64,000 bases of DNA from an uncultured Pelagibacteraceae bacterium (GTDB lineage: Bacteria; Pseudomonadota; Alphaproteobacteria; Pelagibacterales; Pelagibacteraceae). The stretch is taken from the NCBI GenBank assembly GCA_902568465.1, contig CACFQR010000004.1, positions 1 through 64,000 of the forward strand, given 5' to 3'. The translations under genes were made by a program, and so were the position numbers. The notes below the pieces were generated by a model that was given only the letters and a program-made list of their open reading frames with translations, had not been told where the DNA came from and searched no databases. Shown here piece after piece: positions 1 through 8,298 of this stretch. Within the stretch, counting starts at the first letter, position 1, and every line of letters begins with the position of its first letter.

Positions 1-567
1 GAAAAAAAATTTTTTGTAACAACAGAGGAAGAACCACTTTTTGATGCAGCTGATGTTATGAGATTTGGCAAAGATTTAATGATTCAACATGGGTTTACAA
101 CCAATTTAAAAGGTATTGATTGGTTGAGAAGACATTTTCCAAATCATAGAGTCCACGCACTTAATTTTCCAGGAGATCCATATCCTATTCATATAGATGC
201 TACATTTTCCGCATTAAAACCAGGATTAATAATAAATAATCCTAATAGACGTTTACCTAAAGAACAAAGAAAAATTTTTGAAAAAAATGATTGGAAAATA
301 ATTGATGCAGCTCAACCAGCTCATAATAAACCACCACCTTTATGCTTTTCTTCTGTTTGGTTGTCCATGAATATATTAGTTCTTGATCCAAAAACAGTTT
401 GCGTTGAAAAGAGTGAAGTTTATCAGGCCGAACAATTAAATAAACTTGGAATGGAAGTTATCGAAGTTGACTTTCGTGATGTTTATCCATTTGGAGGTGG
501 CCTACATTGCAGTACTACCGATGTATATAGAGAAGGCAAGTGTGAAGACTATTTTCCGAAACAATAA
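1..567 (+). CDS. Glycine/inosamine-type amidinotransferase, C-terminal part (5' end outside window)
   Basis: The frame is open from base 1, so the gene starts upstream; 188 residues of the C-terminal half are visible. Enzymes of this family move the amidino group of arginine to an amine acceptor, glycine in the classic case, giving guanidinoacetate and ornithine. The visible part has the HIDATF motif with the catalytic His and, near the end, the GGGLHCST motif with the nucleophilic Cys, as expected for the amidinotransferase fold. The stop overlaps the next start by one base (taATG), so the gene heads a translationally coupled run with the racemase-like and creatinase-like genes. The acceptor amine cannot be read from sequence. 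Family call secure, substrate open. Confidence 0.85.
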   Translation, partial: EKKFFVTTEEEPLFDAADVMRFGKDLMIQHGFTTNLKGIDWLRRHFPNHRVHALNFPGDPYPIHIDATFSALKPGLIINNPNRRLPKEQRKIFEKNDWKIIDAAQPAHNKPPPLCFSSVWLSMNILVLDPKTVCVEKSEVYQAEQLNKLGMEVIEVDFRDVYPFGGGLHCSTTDVYREGKCEDYFPKQ

Positions 568-1316
568 TGACGATAAAATCAAATTATATTAAACCAGAAT
601 TTAAAAAAAGAACAAATCCAAAGGTAGGTTTGTTAGCGCTATCAACTGATCTGACTATAGAAAGAGACTTTCATTCTATATGTCATAAATTACCTTTAGA
701 TATATTTGTAAATCGTATTCATAATGAAAATCCACTAACTAAAGAAAATCTACTAAAAATGTACAAACAAATTGAAGGAATTACTGAAAAGATTTTACCA
801 GGGGAAAAAATTAATACCATAGCTTACGCTTGCACATCTGGAACAATAGCTATAGGGGAAGATAAAGTTAAGGAAAAAATTCAATTGGCAAAACCTGGTT
901 GTCACGTAACAACTCCAATTACCTCAGCAATTAAAGCTTTTAATAAAATGAATATAAAAAAGGTTGCTGTATTTACACCTTACCCGGAGACTGTAAATAA
1001 AAGCATTTCTGAATATTTAACTAAAAAAAATATTACAGTAATGTCATTTAGTACTTTTAATTTAGATTTAGATGTAGATTTTGCAAGAATAGACCCAAAA
1101 TATTTATCTGAGGTATTAACTAAGTTAAATATAAATGAAGTAGATGCACTTTTTGTATCTTGTACTGCACTTCCTGCCTTAGAAATTCTTGATGAAGTTG
1201 AAAAAAAAATAAATAAACCTGTTTTTTCTAGTAATCAGACTTTAATTTGGGACACAATAAGATCAGCCGGATATAAATCTTCAATAAAAGGGTATGGAAA
1301 ACTTTTAAGGAACTAA
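567..1316 (+). CDS. Asp/Glu racemase-superfamily protein (EutA / maleate isomerase / arylmalonate decarboxylase-like)
   Basis: This 249-residue protein has the two half-sites of the Asp/Glu racemase fold: a first cysteine in ACTSGT (about residue 89) and a second in SCTALP (about residue 199). Relatives include maleate cis-trans isomerase, arylmalonate decarboxylase and EutA of ectoine-utilisation operons. The start overlaps the previous stop by one base and the next gene follows with no gap, so the three genes look like one operon. The next gene is close to ectoine hydrolase EutD/DoeA, which favours the EutA reading, but no other eut gene (eutB, eutC, eutE) is present. The substrate is unknown. 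Confidence 0.75.
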   Translation: MTIKSNYIKPEFKKRTNPKVGLLALSTDLTIERDFHSICHKLPLDIFVNRIHNENPLTKENLLKMYKQIEGITEKILPGEKINTIAYACTSGTIAIGEDKVKEKIQLAKPGCHVTTPITSAIKAFNKMNIKKVAVFTPYPETVNKSISEYLTKKNITVMSFSTFNLDLDVDFARIDPKYLSEVLTKLNINEVDALFVSCTALPALEILDEVEKKINKPVFSSNQTLIWDTIRSAGYKSSIKGYGKLLRN

Positions 1317-2483
1317 ATGCTTTTTGATAAAAAAGAATATAAGGAAAGATTAAATAAAGTGAAAGATTCAATGCAAAAGTTGGGTATTGAATTATTAGTT
1401 TCACACGATCCAGCTAACATGAATTATTTAACAGGTTATGACGCCTGGTCATTTTATTATGCCCAGTGTGTTTTAGTTCATATTAATGAAGAAGAGCCTA
1501 TTTGCTTTTTAAGAGCACAAGATGCTGGAGGGGCGTATATAAAAACTTATGTACAACATAAAAATATTATTTCTTATGATGAAAAATATATTCATACATG
1601 GCCACTACACCCATACCAATATTTAGTAGAAATAATAAAACAAAAAAAATGGGATAAATCGAATATTGGCCTTGAAATGGATAGTCATTATTTTACAGCA
1701 TATTGTTATGAAACAATAAAAAAGGGTTTACCAAATGCAAAATTTAAAGATGCGGAACGTTTAGTTAATTGGGTAAGAGTTGTTAAATCAGAAGCAGAAA
1801 TTAAATTAATGAAGTCAGCAGCACGAATAACAGAAAATGGTATGAATACAGCTTTTAAAAGTATTAATCCTGGTGTTAGACAATGTGATGCTGTCGGCGA
1901 AATTCAGAAGACGTTATTTAATGGTACAATTGAATTTGGAGGCGATTACGCTAGTATTGCTACTTTATTACCTACAGGAAAAGGAACTTCAGCTTCTCAT
2001 TTAACAGCAACAGAAGATAAGTTTGTTAAAGGGGAAGCTACTATTATTGAAATATCAGGAGTACATAAGAGATACCACTGCCCTATGGCGAGGACAGTGC
2101 TTTTAGGGGAAAAAAATCAAAAAAAAATAGATACAATGAAAGCAACTAACGAAGCATTGGACGCAGGAATTTTAGCTACCAAACCTGGAAATACTGCTAA
2201 TGACGTAGCTCAAAAATTCTGGGGAGTATTAGACAAGTATGGAATTAAAAAAGAATCAAGAACAGGATATTCAATTGGCATTGGTTATCCACCTGATTGG
2301 GGCGAGCAGACTTTAAATATCTCAAAGGGAGATAAAACAGTTTTACAACCTAACGTTACTTTTCACATGATTGCAGTAATGCAATTTGGAGATTGGGGCG
2401 TAGAAGCAAGCGAGTCTGTGCGTGTAACAGAAAAAGGTTCAGAATTATTCTGCAATTTATCAAGGGAATTACACATAAAATAA
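1317..2483 (+). CDS. M24 creatinase-fold hydrolase, ectoine hydrolase (DoeA/EutD)-like
   Basis: This 388-residue protein has the N-terminal creatinase domain and the C-terminal pita-bread domain of family M24. Two metal-ligand positions of true aminopeptidases look replaced: the first Asp by Glu245 and the second by Pro256 (motif near IIEISG to CPMART). It therefore resembles the metal-free branch holding creatinase and ectoine hydrolase. His228 lies where creatinase has its catalytic His, and the GYPPDWGE segment near residue 323 is typical of DoeA/EutD relatives. It follows the EutA-like gene without a gap. Creatine, ectoine or another guanidino or cyclic amidine compound are possible substrates. 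Aminopeptidase activity is unlikely. Confidence 0.75.
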   Translation: MLFDKKEYKERLNKVKDSMQKLGIELLVSHDPANMNYLTGYDAWSFYYAQCVLVHINEEEPICFLRAQDAGGAYIKTYVQHKNIISYDEKYIHTWPLHPYQYLVEIIKQKKWDKSNIGLEMDSHYFTAYCYETIKKGLPNAKFKDAERLVNWVRVVKSEAEIKLMKSAARITENGMNTAFKSINPGVRQCDAVGEIQKTLFNGTIEFGGDYASIATLLPTGKGTSASHLTATEDKFVKGEATIIEISGVHKRYHCPMARTVLLGEKNQKKIDTMKATNEALDAGILATKPGNTANDVAQKFWGVLDKYGIKKESRTGYSIGIGYPPDWGEQTLNISKGDKTVLQPNVTFHMIAVMQFGDWGVEASESVRVTEKGSELFCNLSRELHIK

Positions 2484-2527
2484 ATACCTTGAAATAATTT
2501 TTTACAAATGTTTAATTATCAGTCGTT

Positions 2528-3619
2528 ATGGGGAGTTCAGACAGCTTTGTAAAATTTGATAAAGTAGATAAAAGCTACGATGGAGAAACACTCGTAGTTA
2601 AAGACCTCAATGTAGATATTCCGCAGGGAGAATTTCTTACAATGTTAGGGCCATCTGGTTCTGGAAAAACAACTACTCTAATGATGTTAGCTGGATTTGA
2701 AACTCCTACGGGTGGCGAAATATATTTAGAAGGTGAGGCTATTAATAAAATTCCTCCAAATAAAAGAGGAATTGGAATGGTGTTTCAAAACTATGCGTTA
2801 TTTCCCCATCTGACAGTAAACGAAAATCTTGCTTTTCCACTTGAAGTAAGAAAACTAAATAAATCAGATATTGAAGAAAAAGTAAAAAAAACTTTGGATA
2901 TGGTAGAGCTCGGAGAATTTGGAAATCGTATGCCTTTACAATTATCAGGTGGCCAGCAACAACGTGTAGCTTTAGCAAGATCTTTAGTGTTTGAACCAAG
3001 ATTAGTATTAATGGACGAACCTTTAGGTGCGCTTGATAAAAAACTTCGTGAACAAATGCAATATGAAATCAAACATATTCACGAGAGAATCGGAATTACA
3101 GTTGTTTATGTTACTCATGATCAAAGCGAAGCTTTAACGATGTCAAATCGTATAGCAGTATTTAATGATGGGAAAATTCAACAAATATCATCACCTGACG
3201 TTTTATATGAAAAACCTGAAAATGCATTTGTTGCAAATTTTATTGGAGAGAACAATCAGATCAAAGGCAAAGTAAAATCTATTAACGGAAAAAATTGTGT
3301 TGTAACCACTGATAAAGGTGATGACATTACTTCTTTAAAAATAAATGTTAATGCAGTTGGTGATGCTTCAACTGTTTCTTTACGTCCAGAAAGAGTCGAA
3401 ATAAATTCTACCGAAGGTAATTTTGAAAATTCCTTTAATGCAAAAGTAAAAGAATTAATTTATTTAGGAGACCATATTCGCACAAGAGTTGAAGTTTGTG
3501 GAAATGATCAATTTATTGTTAAAGTCCCAAACTCTTATAAAGGAGCAAACCTAAAAGAAGGAGCTTCTGTTAAACTATCTTGGAAAGCTAGTGATTCAAG
3601 GGCATTAGATCTAGGATAA
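2528..3619 (+). CDS. potA: Polyamine-type ABC transporter ATP-binding protein PotA
   Basis: This 363-residue cytoplasmic ATPase powers the PotABCD uptake system. Visible motifs are Walker A GPSGSGKTT near residue 42, the signature LSGGQQQR near 139, Walker B VLMDEPLGALD near 160 and the switch His in VTHDQSEA. A C-terminal TOBE-type regulatory domain follows from about residue 245. Length and domain order match PotA/PotG. It begins 44 bases after the M24 gene, ahead of the binding protein and two permeases. Polyamine-type permeases and binding protein support polyamines as substrate class, though related systems also carry other cationic or betaine-like solutes. Confidence 0.9.
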   Translation: MGSSDSFVKFDKVDKSYDGETLVVKDLNVDIPQGEFLTMLGPSGSGKTTTLMMLAGFETPTGGEIYLEGEAINKIPPNKRGIGMVFQNYALFPHLTVNENLAFPLEVRKLNKSDIEEKVKKTLDMVELGEFGNRMPLQLSGGQQQRVALARSLVFEPRLVLMDEPLGALDKKLREQMQYEIKHIHERIGITVVYVTHDQSEALTMSNRIAVFNDGKIQQISSPDVLYEKPENAFVANFIGENNQIKGKVKSINGKNCVVTTDKGDDITSLKINVNAVGDASTVSLRPERVEINSTEGNFENSFNAKVKELIYLGDHIRTRVEVCGNDQFIVKVPNSYKGANLKEGASVKLSWKASDSRALDLG

Positions 3620-3706
3620 TTTCTTATTTTTTAGGTTTACAGTACTTTCTCAATTTGTTTTAATTCGCAACTTATACGTATAATTAACCAACTAAGAGGG
3701 AAAAAT

Positions 3707-4768
3707 ATGTTTAAATTAATAAGAGCTACTTTCCTTGGATTGATCGCGATAGCATTTACTGCATCATCATATGCAGATATCACGTTTGTATCTTGGGGTG
3801 GAGCTTATACAAATAGCCAACAAAAGGCTTACATAGATACTTGGAGCAAAGGTTCTGGGGTTACTGTTGAAAGTTATAACGGTGGTCTTGGTGAAATCAA
3901 AGCTCAAGTAGAAGCTGGAAACGTAACTTGGGATGTAGTAGACGTACTTCCTGACCAAGCGATAACTGGTTGCGACGAAGGATTATTCGCAAAAGTAGAC
4001 CAAAGTTCATTTATAAATGACATGGTTGTTCCGCCAGTATCTGATTGTGTTGTGCCACAAATTTTTTGGGCATACACAGCGTTTTATAGCAAAAGTGCAT
4101 TCCCAGGCAAAAAACCAAAAAACATTAAAGATTTCTTTAATGTTAAAAAGTTTCCTGGAAAAAGAGGAATACATACATGGGCGAATGCTTTAATCGAAAT
4201 GGCACTAGTTGCTGATGGAGTTAAAGCAAGCAAAGTATACGATGTAATGAGTACTCCTGAAGGAATAGACAGAGCATTTGCAAAACTAGATACAATTAAA
4301 GATCACGTTGTATTCTGGTCAGCTGGTTCTAAACCACTTGAATTAGTTTCAAGCGGTGAAGTTGTTATGGCATTAGCATACAACGGTAGAATTGGTGCTG
4401 CTGTTCTTTCTGAAGGTAAAGACTTCGAATACATTTGGGATGCTACAGTTCTTGAACAAGAATATCTTGTAGCAATCAAAGGTGGAAATGAGAAAGAAGC
4501 TCTTGAGTTTATGGCTCACGCTTCAACTGCTCAAGCTTTAGCTGATCAAGCTAAATACATTCCATACGGCCCTATGAGAAAATCTAGTATTAACATCATC
4601 AAAAAAGGTGAACCTTGGTTCATAAAAGAAGGTGGAAATATTGATATATTACCTCACATGCCAACTGCTCCGAAAGTACTTAAGAGAGCTGTTATAGCTG
4701 ACCCAGTTTGGTGGGCTGATAACGGCGCTGAAGTTAGTGAAAGATTCGGTGCTTGGAAGGGTAACTAA
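3707..4768 (+). CDS. potD: Polyamine-type ABC transporter periplasmic binding protein PotD
   Basis: This 353-residue protein has a signal peptide (hydrophobic residues about 4-20, cleavage after SSYA) and then the start of a type II periplasmic binding protein of the PotD/PotF group (FVSWGGAYTNSQQ). A purine-rich GAGGG Shine-Dalgarno sits just before the ATG and is stronger than most in this window, as expected for an abundant binding protein. An 87-base gap separates it from potA and probably holds its own promoter. A factor-independent terminator follows the stop. The ligand is inferred from family only. Confidence 0.88.
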   Translation: MFKLIRATFLGLIAIAFTASSYADITFVSWGGAYTNSQQKAYIDTWSKGSGVTVESYNGGLGEIKAQVEAGNVTWDVVDVLPDQAITGCDEGLFAKVDQSSFINDMVVPPVSDCVVPQIFWAYTAFYSKSAFPGKKPKNIKDFFNVKKFPGKRGIHTWANALIEMALVADGVKASKVYDVMSTPEGIDRAFAKLDTIKDHVVFWSAGSKPLELVSSGEVVMALAYNGRIGAAVLSEGKDFEYIWDATVLEQEYLVAIKGGNEKEALEFMAHASTAQALADQAKYIPYGPMRKSSINIIKKGEPWFIKEGGNIDILPHMPTAPKVLKRAVIADPVWWADNGAEVSERFGAWKGN

Positions 4769-4783
4769 TAATTCGTAATGTTT

Positions 4784-4817
4784 AAAAAAAGGCGAGACGA
4801 GAGTCTCGCCTTTTTTG
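4784..4817 (+). terminator. Factor-independent terminator between potD and potB
   Basis: A perfect 8-bp stem, GGCGAGAC (4791-4798) with GTCTCGCC (4803-4810), closes a GAGA loop. It is preceded by an A-run and followed by six T. It lies 15 bases after the potD stop and ends just before potB. Such a site would cut the transcript after the binding-protein gene and let only part of transcription reach the permeases. Confidence 0.9.
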
Positions 4818-4832
4818 TTTAGAGACAAAATT

Positions 4833-6086
4833 ATGAATGAAAAAACCGCAGGTTCTATTTTAACAACTGAAGGAATTCCTTTAAAAGTTAGTCTTCAAAA
4901 AGCAGAAAGAAGAAATAAAATAAGAGCAATTCTTTTAGTTGCACCACTTTTACTTTTTATACTTTTTACATTCTTAATTCCTATCGGAGATATGTTGCTT
5001 CGAAGCGTTGATGATAGTTATATCAATACCGTTTTTCCAAAAACTTTTAAAGAATATAAAAAATGGGATAGACAAGGCTTACCATCTGAAGAGCTTTACA
5101 AAACAATGTTCTTTGAAGTTAAAGAGGGTTCAGGTCGTAGTATAGGTAAAGCTACTACTCGAATGAATTATGCAAAATCAGGCTGGAAGAGTTTATTAAA
5201 AAAATCAAAACGTAAGTTTAAAAAAATTGAAGAAGGTCCATACAAAGAACAAATGATTGCCATCGATAAAAGATGGGCAGACATAGAGTATTGGAAAGCC
5301 TTAGGAGTGATGGTTGACCCTACGACTGCAGGATATTATTTAAATGCAGTTGATTTAAAATATAATGTAGATAAAGAGGTTGTTCGGCAAAAGGAAAATA
5401 GAAGAATTTATAACCACACATGGGTTAAAACATTCAAAGTAAGTATTTTGGTTATGATTTTTTGTTTGATGTTGGGTTATCCAATTTCTTACTTGTTATC
5501 AACGCTACCTTTAAAATACAGCAATCTTTTAATGATATGTGTGTTGCTACCCTTTTGGACATCATTACTTGTTCGAACAGTTGCATGGATGGTTATGCTT
5601 CAGCAAAAAGGTGTATTTAATAATTTACTAGTAATGTCTAATATTATTGCTGATGAGAACCGCTTTAAACTTATGTACAACGAAACAGCTACCATAATTG
5701 TTATGACGCAAATATTATTACCTTTTATGGTTTTGCCTCTATACAGTGTGATGAAAACAATTTCGCCAAATTATATGAGAGCAGCTTTAAACCTTGGGGC
5801 TTCTCCTTTACATGCATTTTGGAAGATCTATATGCCGAACTCTGTACCTGGAATTAGCGCGGGATGTATGCTGGTTTTTATACTCGCGATTGGATACTAC
5901 ATTACACCTGAGTTAGTTGGAGGTAAGGATGGACAAATGATAGGAAATTGGATTGCTTACCATTTAAAAACAACATTAAATTGGGGACTAAGCGCAGCCT
6001 TGGGAGCCATTCTTTTGGGAGTGCTGACAGTTTTATACTGGGTTTATAATAAATTAGTTGGAATAGAAAATATTAAATTAGGATAA
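4833..6086 (+). CDS. potB: Polyamine-type ABC transporter permease PotB with a large periplasmic insert
   Basis: This inner-membrane permease of 417 residues carries the EAA-loop signature near the C-terminal third (AALNLGASPLHAFWKIYMP). I chose the ATG at 4833 because an upstream TTG in frame at 4815 lies inside the terminator T-run. Classic PotB proteins are near 280 residues. Here about 130 charged residues (roughly 50-185) lie between the first and second membrane spans and would face the periplasm. Longer permeases of this type occur in other alphaproteobacteria, so it is probably a subfamily trait. The gap to potC is 2 bases. Confidence 0.87.
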   Translation: MNEKTAGSILTTEGIPLKVSLQKAERRNKIRAILLVAPLLLFILFTFLIPIGDMLLRSVDDSYINTVFPKTFKEYKKWDRQGLPSEELYKTMFFEVKEGSGRSIGKATTRMNYAKSGWKSLLKKSKRKFKKIEEGPYKEQMIAIDKRWADIEYWKALGVMVDPTTAGYYLNAVDLKYNVDKEVVRQKENRRIYNHTWVKTFKVSILVMIFCLMLGYPISYLLSTLPLKYSNLLMICVLLPFWTSLLVRTVAWMVMLQQKGVFNNLLVMSNIIADENRFKLMYNETATIIVMTQILLPFMVLPLYSVMKTISPNYMRAALNLGASPLHAFWKIYMPNSVPGISAGCMLVFILAIGYYITPELVGGKDGQMIGNWIAYHLKTTLNWGLSAALGAILLGVLTVLYWVYNKLVGIENIKLG

Positions 6087-6088
6087 TT

Positions 6089-6973
6089 ATGGCTTTACCA
6101 TCATATACAACAACAGGACAAAGAGTAGGCTGGTATGCTTTTTTAACCTACTGTGGTTTGGTTTTTTTCTTTTTAATTGCACCTATTTTTGTAATTCTTC
6201 CTTTATCATTTAGCTCATCACCATTTTTTGAATTTACTAGAGAGTTTATGAATTTCGAACCAGAGGCTTGGACCCTTAGGTGGTATAGGCAAATGGTTGG
6301 TATCGCTAGTGTCGGAGACACAACGGTTGTGTCTAATAAATGGATGTTAGGAACTAGAAATAGTTTTATCATTGGAATTTCTGCTACATTCTTAGCAACC
6401 GCACTAGGAACCGTTGCTGCTTTAGGTTTAAGTAGACGCAATATGCCTTTTAAAGGAACTATTATGGCAATACTAATTTCTCCGATGATTGTTCCATTAA
6501 TTATTACATCTGCAGGAATGTTTTTCTTTTATTCAAAAATTGGATTAACTCATACTTATCTAGGATTAATTCTTGCCCATACTGCTCTTGGAACACCCTT
6601 TGTAGTTATAACAGTTACAGCAACTTTAACTGGTTTCGATACTAATTTAATTAGAGCTTCACAAAGTTTAGGGGCCGACACAATGCGAACTTTCTTTAAA
6701 GTCATAATGCCTTTAATTCTTCCGGGTGTTATATCTGGAGCACTATTTGCTTTCATCACTTCTTTTGACGAGGTGGTAGTAGTTATGTTTGTTGGAAGTG
6801 TTGAGCAGATAACTATACCTAAACAAATGTGGGCTGGGTTACGACAAGAAATAAGCCCAGTAATTTTGTGCATGGCAACATGTTTGGTGGCATTATCAAT
6901 TGCACTTTTAACCACAGTAGAATTATTAAGAAGAAGATCAGAAAGATTGCGTGGAATTAAGCTGCGTAACTAA
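6089..6973 (+). CDS. potC: Polyamine-type ABC transporter permease PotC
   Basis: This 294-residue second permease has about six membrane spans and the EAA-loop motif (ASQSLGADTMRTFFKVIMPLILPG near residue 190-213). It pairs with PotB to form the translocation pore and docks on PotA. Length is normal for PotC, apart from a slightly long first periplasmic loop holding the repeated VVS/GD segment. It begins 2 bases after potB, so the two are surely co-translated. The gene closes the transporter operon; a 35-base gap follows before the next small exported protein. Confidence 0.88.
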   Translation: MALPSYTTTGQRVGWYAFLTYCGLVFFFLIAPIFVILPLSFSSSPFFEFTREFMNFEPEAWTLRWYRQMVGIASVGDTTVVSNKWMLGTRNSFIIGISATFLATALGTVAALGLSRRNMPFKGTIMAILISPMIVPLIITSAGMFFFYSKIGLTHTYLGLILAHTALGTPFVVITVTATLTGFDTNLIRASQSLGADTMRTFFKVIMPLILPGVISGALFAFITSFDEVVVVMFVGSVEQITIPKQMWAGLRQEISPVILCMATCLVALSIALLTTVELLRRRSERLRGIKLRN

Positions 6974-7008
6974 GTTAATTATTAATCATACTATCTGCTA
7001 GCAAATTA

Positions 7009-7632
7009 ATGAAAAAAATATTTTTATTAATAATTTCAATTTTGTCATTTCAAACTTTATCCTTAGCCGACAATATTCGTTATTTTCCGATTGAAGGAAT
7101 GAAAATAGGAGACAGTGCTTTAGATTATTTTAGCGAAACCCAATTAGAAGATAATGAACAAGGTTGGCACAATTATAGTTATAAAGAATATTCAACTTCA
7201 TTTGTGCCAGGAAAGGGTATTTATAACTGGTTTCTAGTAAGTTATAAAAATGATGACAGTAATTTTATAATAGAGGGGCTAGTTGGCGGATTAGAAAAAA
7301 GCAATTACGATATTAAAGAATGTAATAATAAGCTCGATGCTGTTGCTTTAAATATATCAAAGTTATTTAAAAACACCGCTCAAGAAGAAAAAAAATCCTA
7401 TGCAATTACGCAAGATGCAGCGCAAACTTATCCTTTCACTGGAAAAAGTGTTGTAACAAGTTTGTCATTTAATTTTCTAGATGGGGCAAAAATAATTTTA
7501 GCGTGTTATAAAATGGATAAAGAATCTAAGGAAAATAAATCTTTTTTAAAATCTATTCTAAAACAAAATGATTCTTTTAGAATAGATGTTAGAAGCAGTG
7601 CATTTGTAAAACATTTAAAAAAAAACGAATAA
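7009..7632 (+). CDS. Exported protein of unknown function
   Basis: I do not recognise this 207-residue protein. A clear signal peptide covers residues 1-20 (hydrophobic core FLLIISILSF, cleavage near LSLA). The rest is soluble, rich in Lys, Asn and Ser, with a central segment of alternating aromatic and charged residues (YFSETQLEDNEQGWHNYSY) and two cysteines (NIKEC-type near 104 and LACYK near 165) that could pair in the periplasm. It is 8 bases from the TPR protein downstream, so the two probably form a small operon. Nothing ties it to the Pot transporter other than position. Confidence 0.65.
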   Translation: MKKIFLLIISILSFQTLSLADNIRYFPIEGMKIGDSALDYFSETQLEDNEQGWHNYSYKEYSTSFVPGKGIYNWFLVSYKNDDSNFIIEGLVGGLEKSNYDIKECNNKLDAVALNISKLFKNTAQEEKKSYAITQDAAQTYPFTGKSVVTSLSFNFLDGAKIILACYKMDKESKENKSFLKSILKQNDSFRIDVRSSAFVKHLKKNE

Positions 7633-7639
7633 TAAAATT

Positions 7640-8203
7640 ATGAAAAAAATTTTTGGATTTTTTATTTTAGGCTTATTTTTTTTTAGCTATGCTAACGCTG
7701 AAGAAAGAGAAAGTAAATTAGATAAATTATTTGAACAATTGAAAGATACTAAAGATCTGCCCTCTGCTCAAATAATAGAAAAAAAAATATGGGAAATTTG
7801 GTCGATCCACCCCTCTGATGATAGACGAGGATTTAGATTGACTGAGTTATTAACCCAAGGCTCTCGTTTAATGAATAGAGGAGAACTAAATAAGGCTTAT
7901 GAACTTTTTACAAAAATAATAGCAACAGAACCTGATTGGTTTGAAGCATGGAATAAACGCGCAACTGTTCTTTATTTAATGAATCAATATCAATCTTCGT
8001 TAAATGATATTAAAATAACACTTACTCTTGAACCTAGGCATTTTGGTGCATTATCAGGACAAGCATTAAATTATATAGAGCTAAGACAATATGAAAAAGC
8101 AATTGAAAGCTATAGGGCAGCGCAAAAAATATATCCACTTTTATACTCTGCAACAAAAATGATACCAGAGCTTCAAGAACTGATTAATGATCAAGCTATA
8201 TAA
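7640..8203 (+). CDS. Exported tetratricopeptide-repeat protein
   Basis: This 187-residue protein begins with a signal peptide (core FFILGLFFFSYANA, cleavage after residue 20). From about residue 75 to 170 it has TPR-type helical pairs: repeats with the W/Y-G-A pattern are seen around GELNKAYELFTKIIATEPDW, YQSSLNDIKITLTLEPR and YEKAIESYRAAQKIYP. TPR proteins act as protein-protein scaffolds, so a periplasmic partner is likely; which one is not visible. Its neighbour upstream is also exported and is only 8 bases away. Function beyond protein binding is not assigned. Confidence 0.72.
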   Translation: MKKIFGFFILGLFFFSYANAEERESKLDKLFEQLKDTKDLPSAQIIEKKIWEIWSIHPSDDRRGFRLTELLTQGSRLMNRGELNKAYELFTKIIATEPDWFEAWNKRATVLYLMNQYQSSLNDIKITLTLEPRHFGALSGQALNYIELRQYEKAIESYRAAQKIYPLLYSATKMIPELQELINDQAI

Positions 8204-8220
8204 TTTAAGTAGAAAAATTA

Positions 8221-8277
8221 TTAATCAGAAACCAGGCCTACAGCCCATAAGGCTACAACAATGTATATAAAGACCAT
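8221..8277 (-). CDS. Possible 18-residue membrane peptide
   Basis: On the minus strand an ATG at 8277 opens an 18-codon frame ending in TAA at 8221. The peptide is hydrophobic and Trp-containing (MVFIYIVVALWAVGLVSD), enough for one short membrane span. It sits alone in the 95-base gap between two plus-strand genes. There is no visible Shine-Dalgarno, and an AT-rich gap can give such a frame by chance. Conservation across related genomes would decide it. Confidence 0.25.
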   Translation of the reverse strand: MVFIYIVVALWAVGLVSD

Positions 8278-8298
8278 AATTTATATTATAATAATTTA

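Noticed and set aside
1317-2483. Naming the M24 protein Xaa-Pro aminopeptidase
   Set aside because: Key metal ligands are replaced, so peptide hydrolysis by a dinuclear metal site is unlikely.
4815-4832. Extended TTG start of potB
   Set aside because: It lies in the T-run of the potD terminator; the ATG at 4833 is the sound start.
6148-6915. Minus-strand frames of 97 and 119 codons inside potC
   Set aside because: potC has clear membrane spans and the EAA motif; the antisense frames show no start signal or family pattern.
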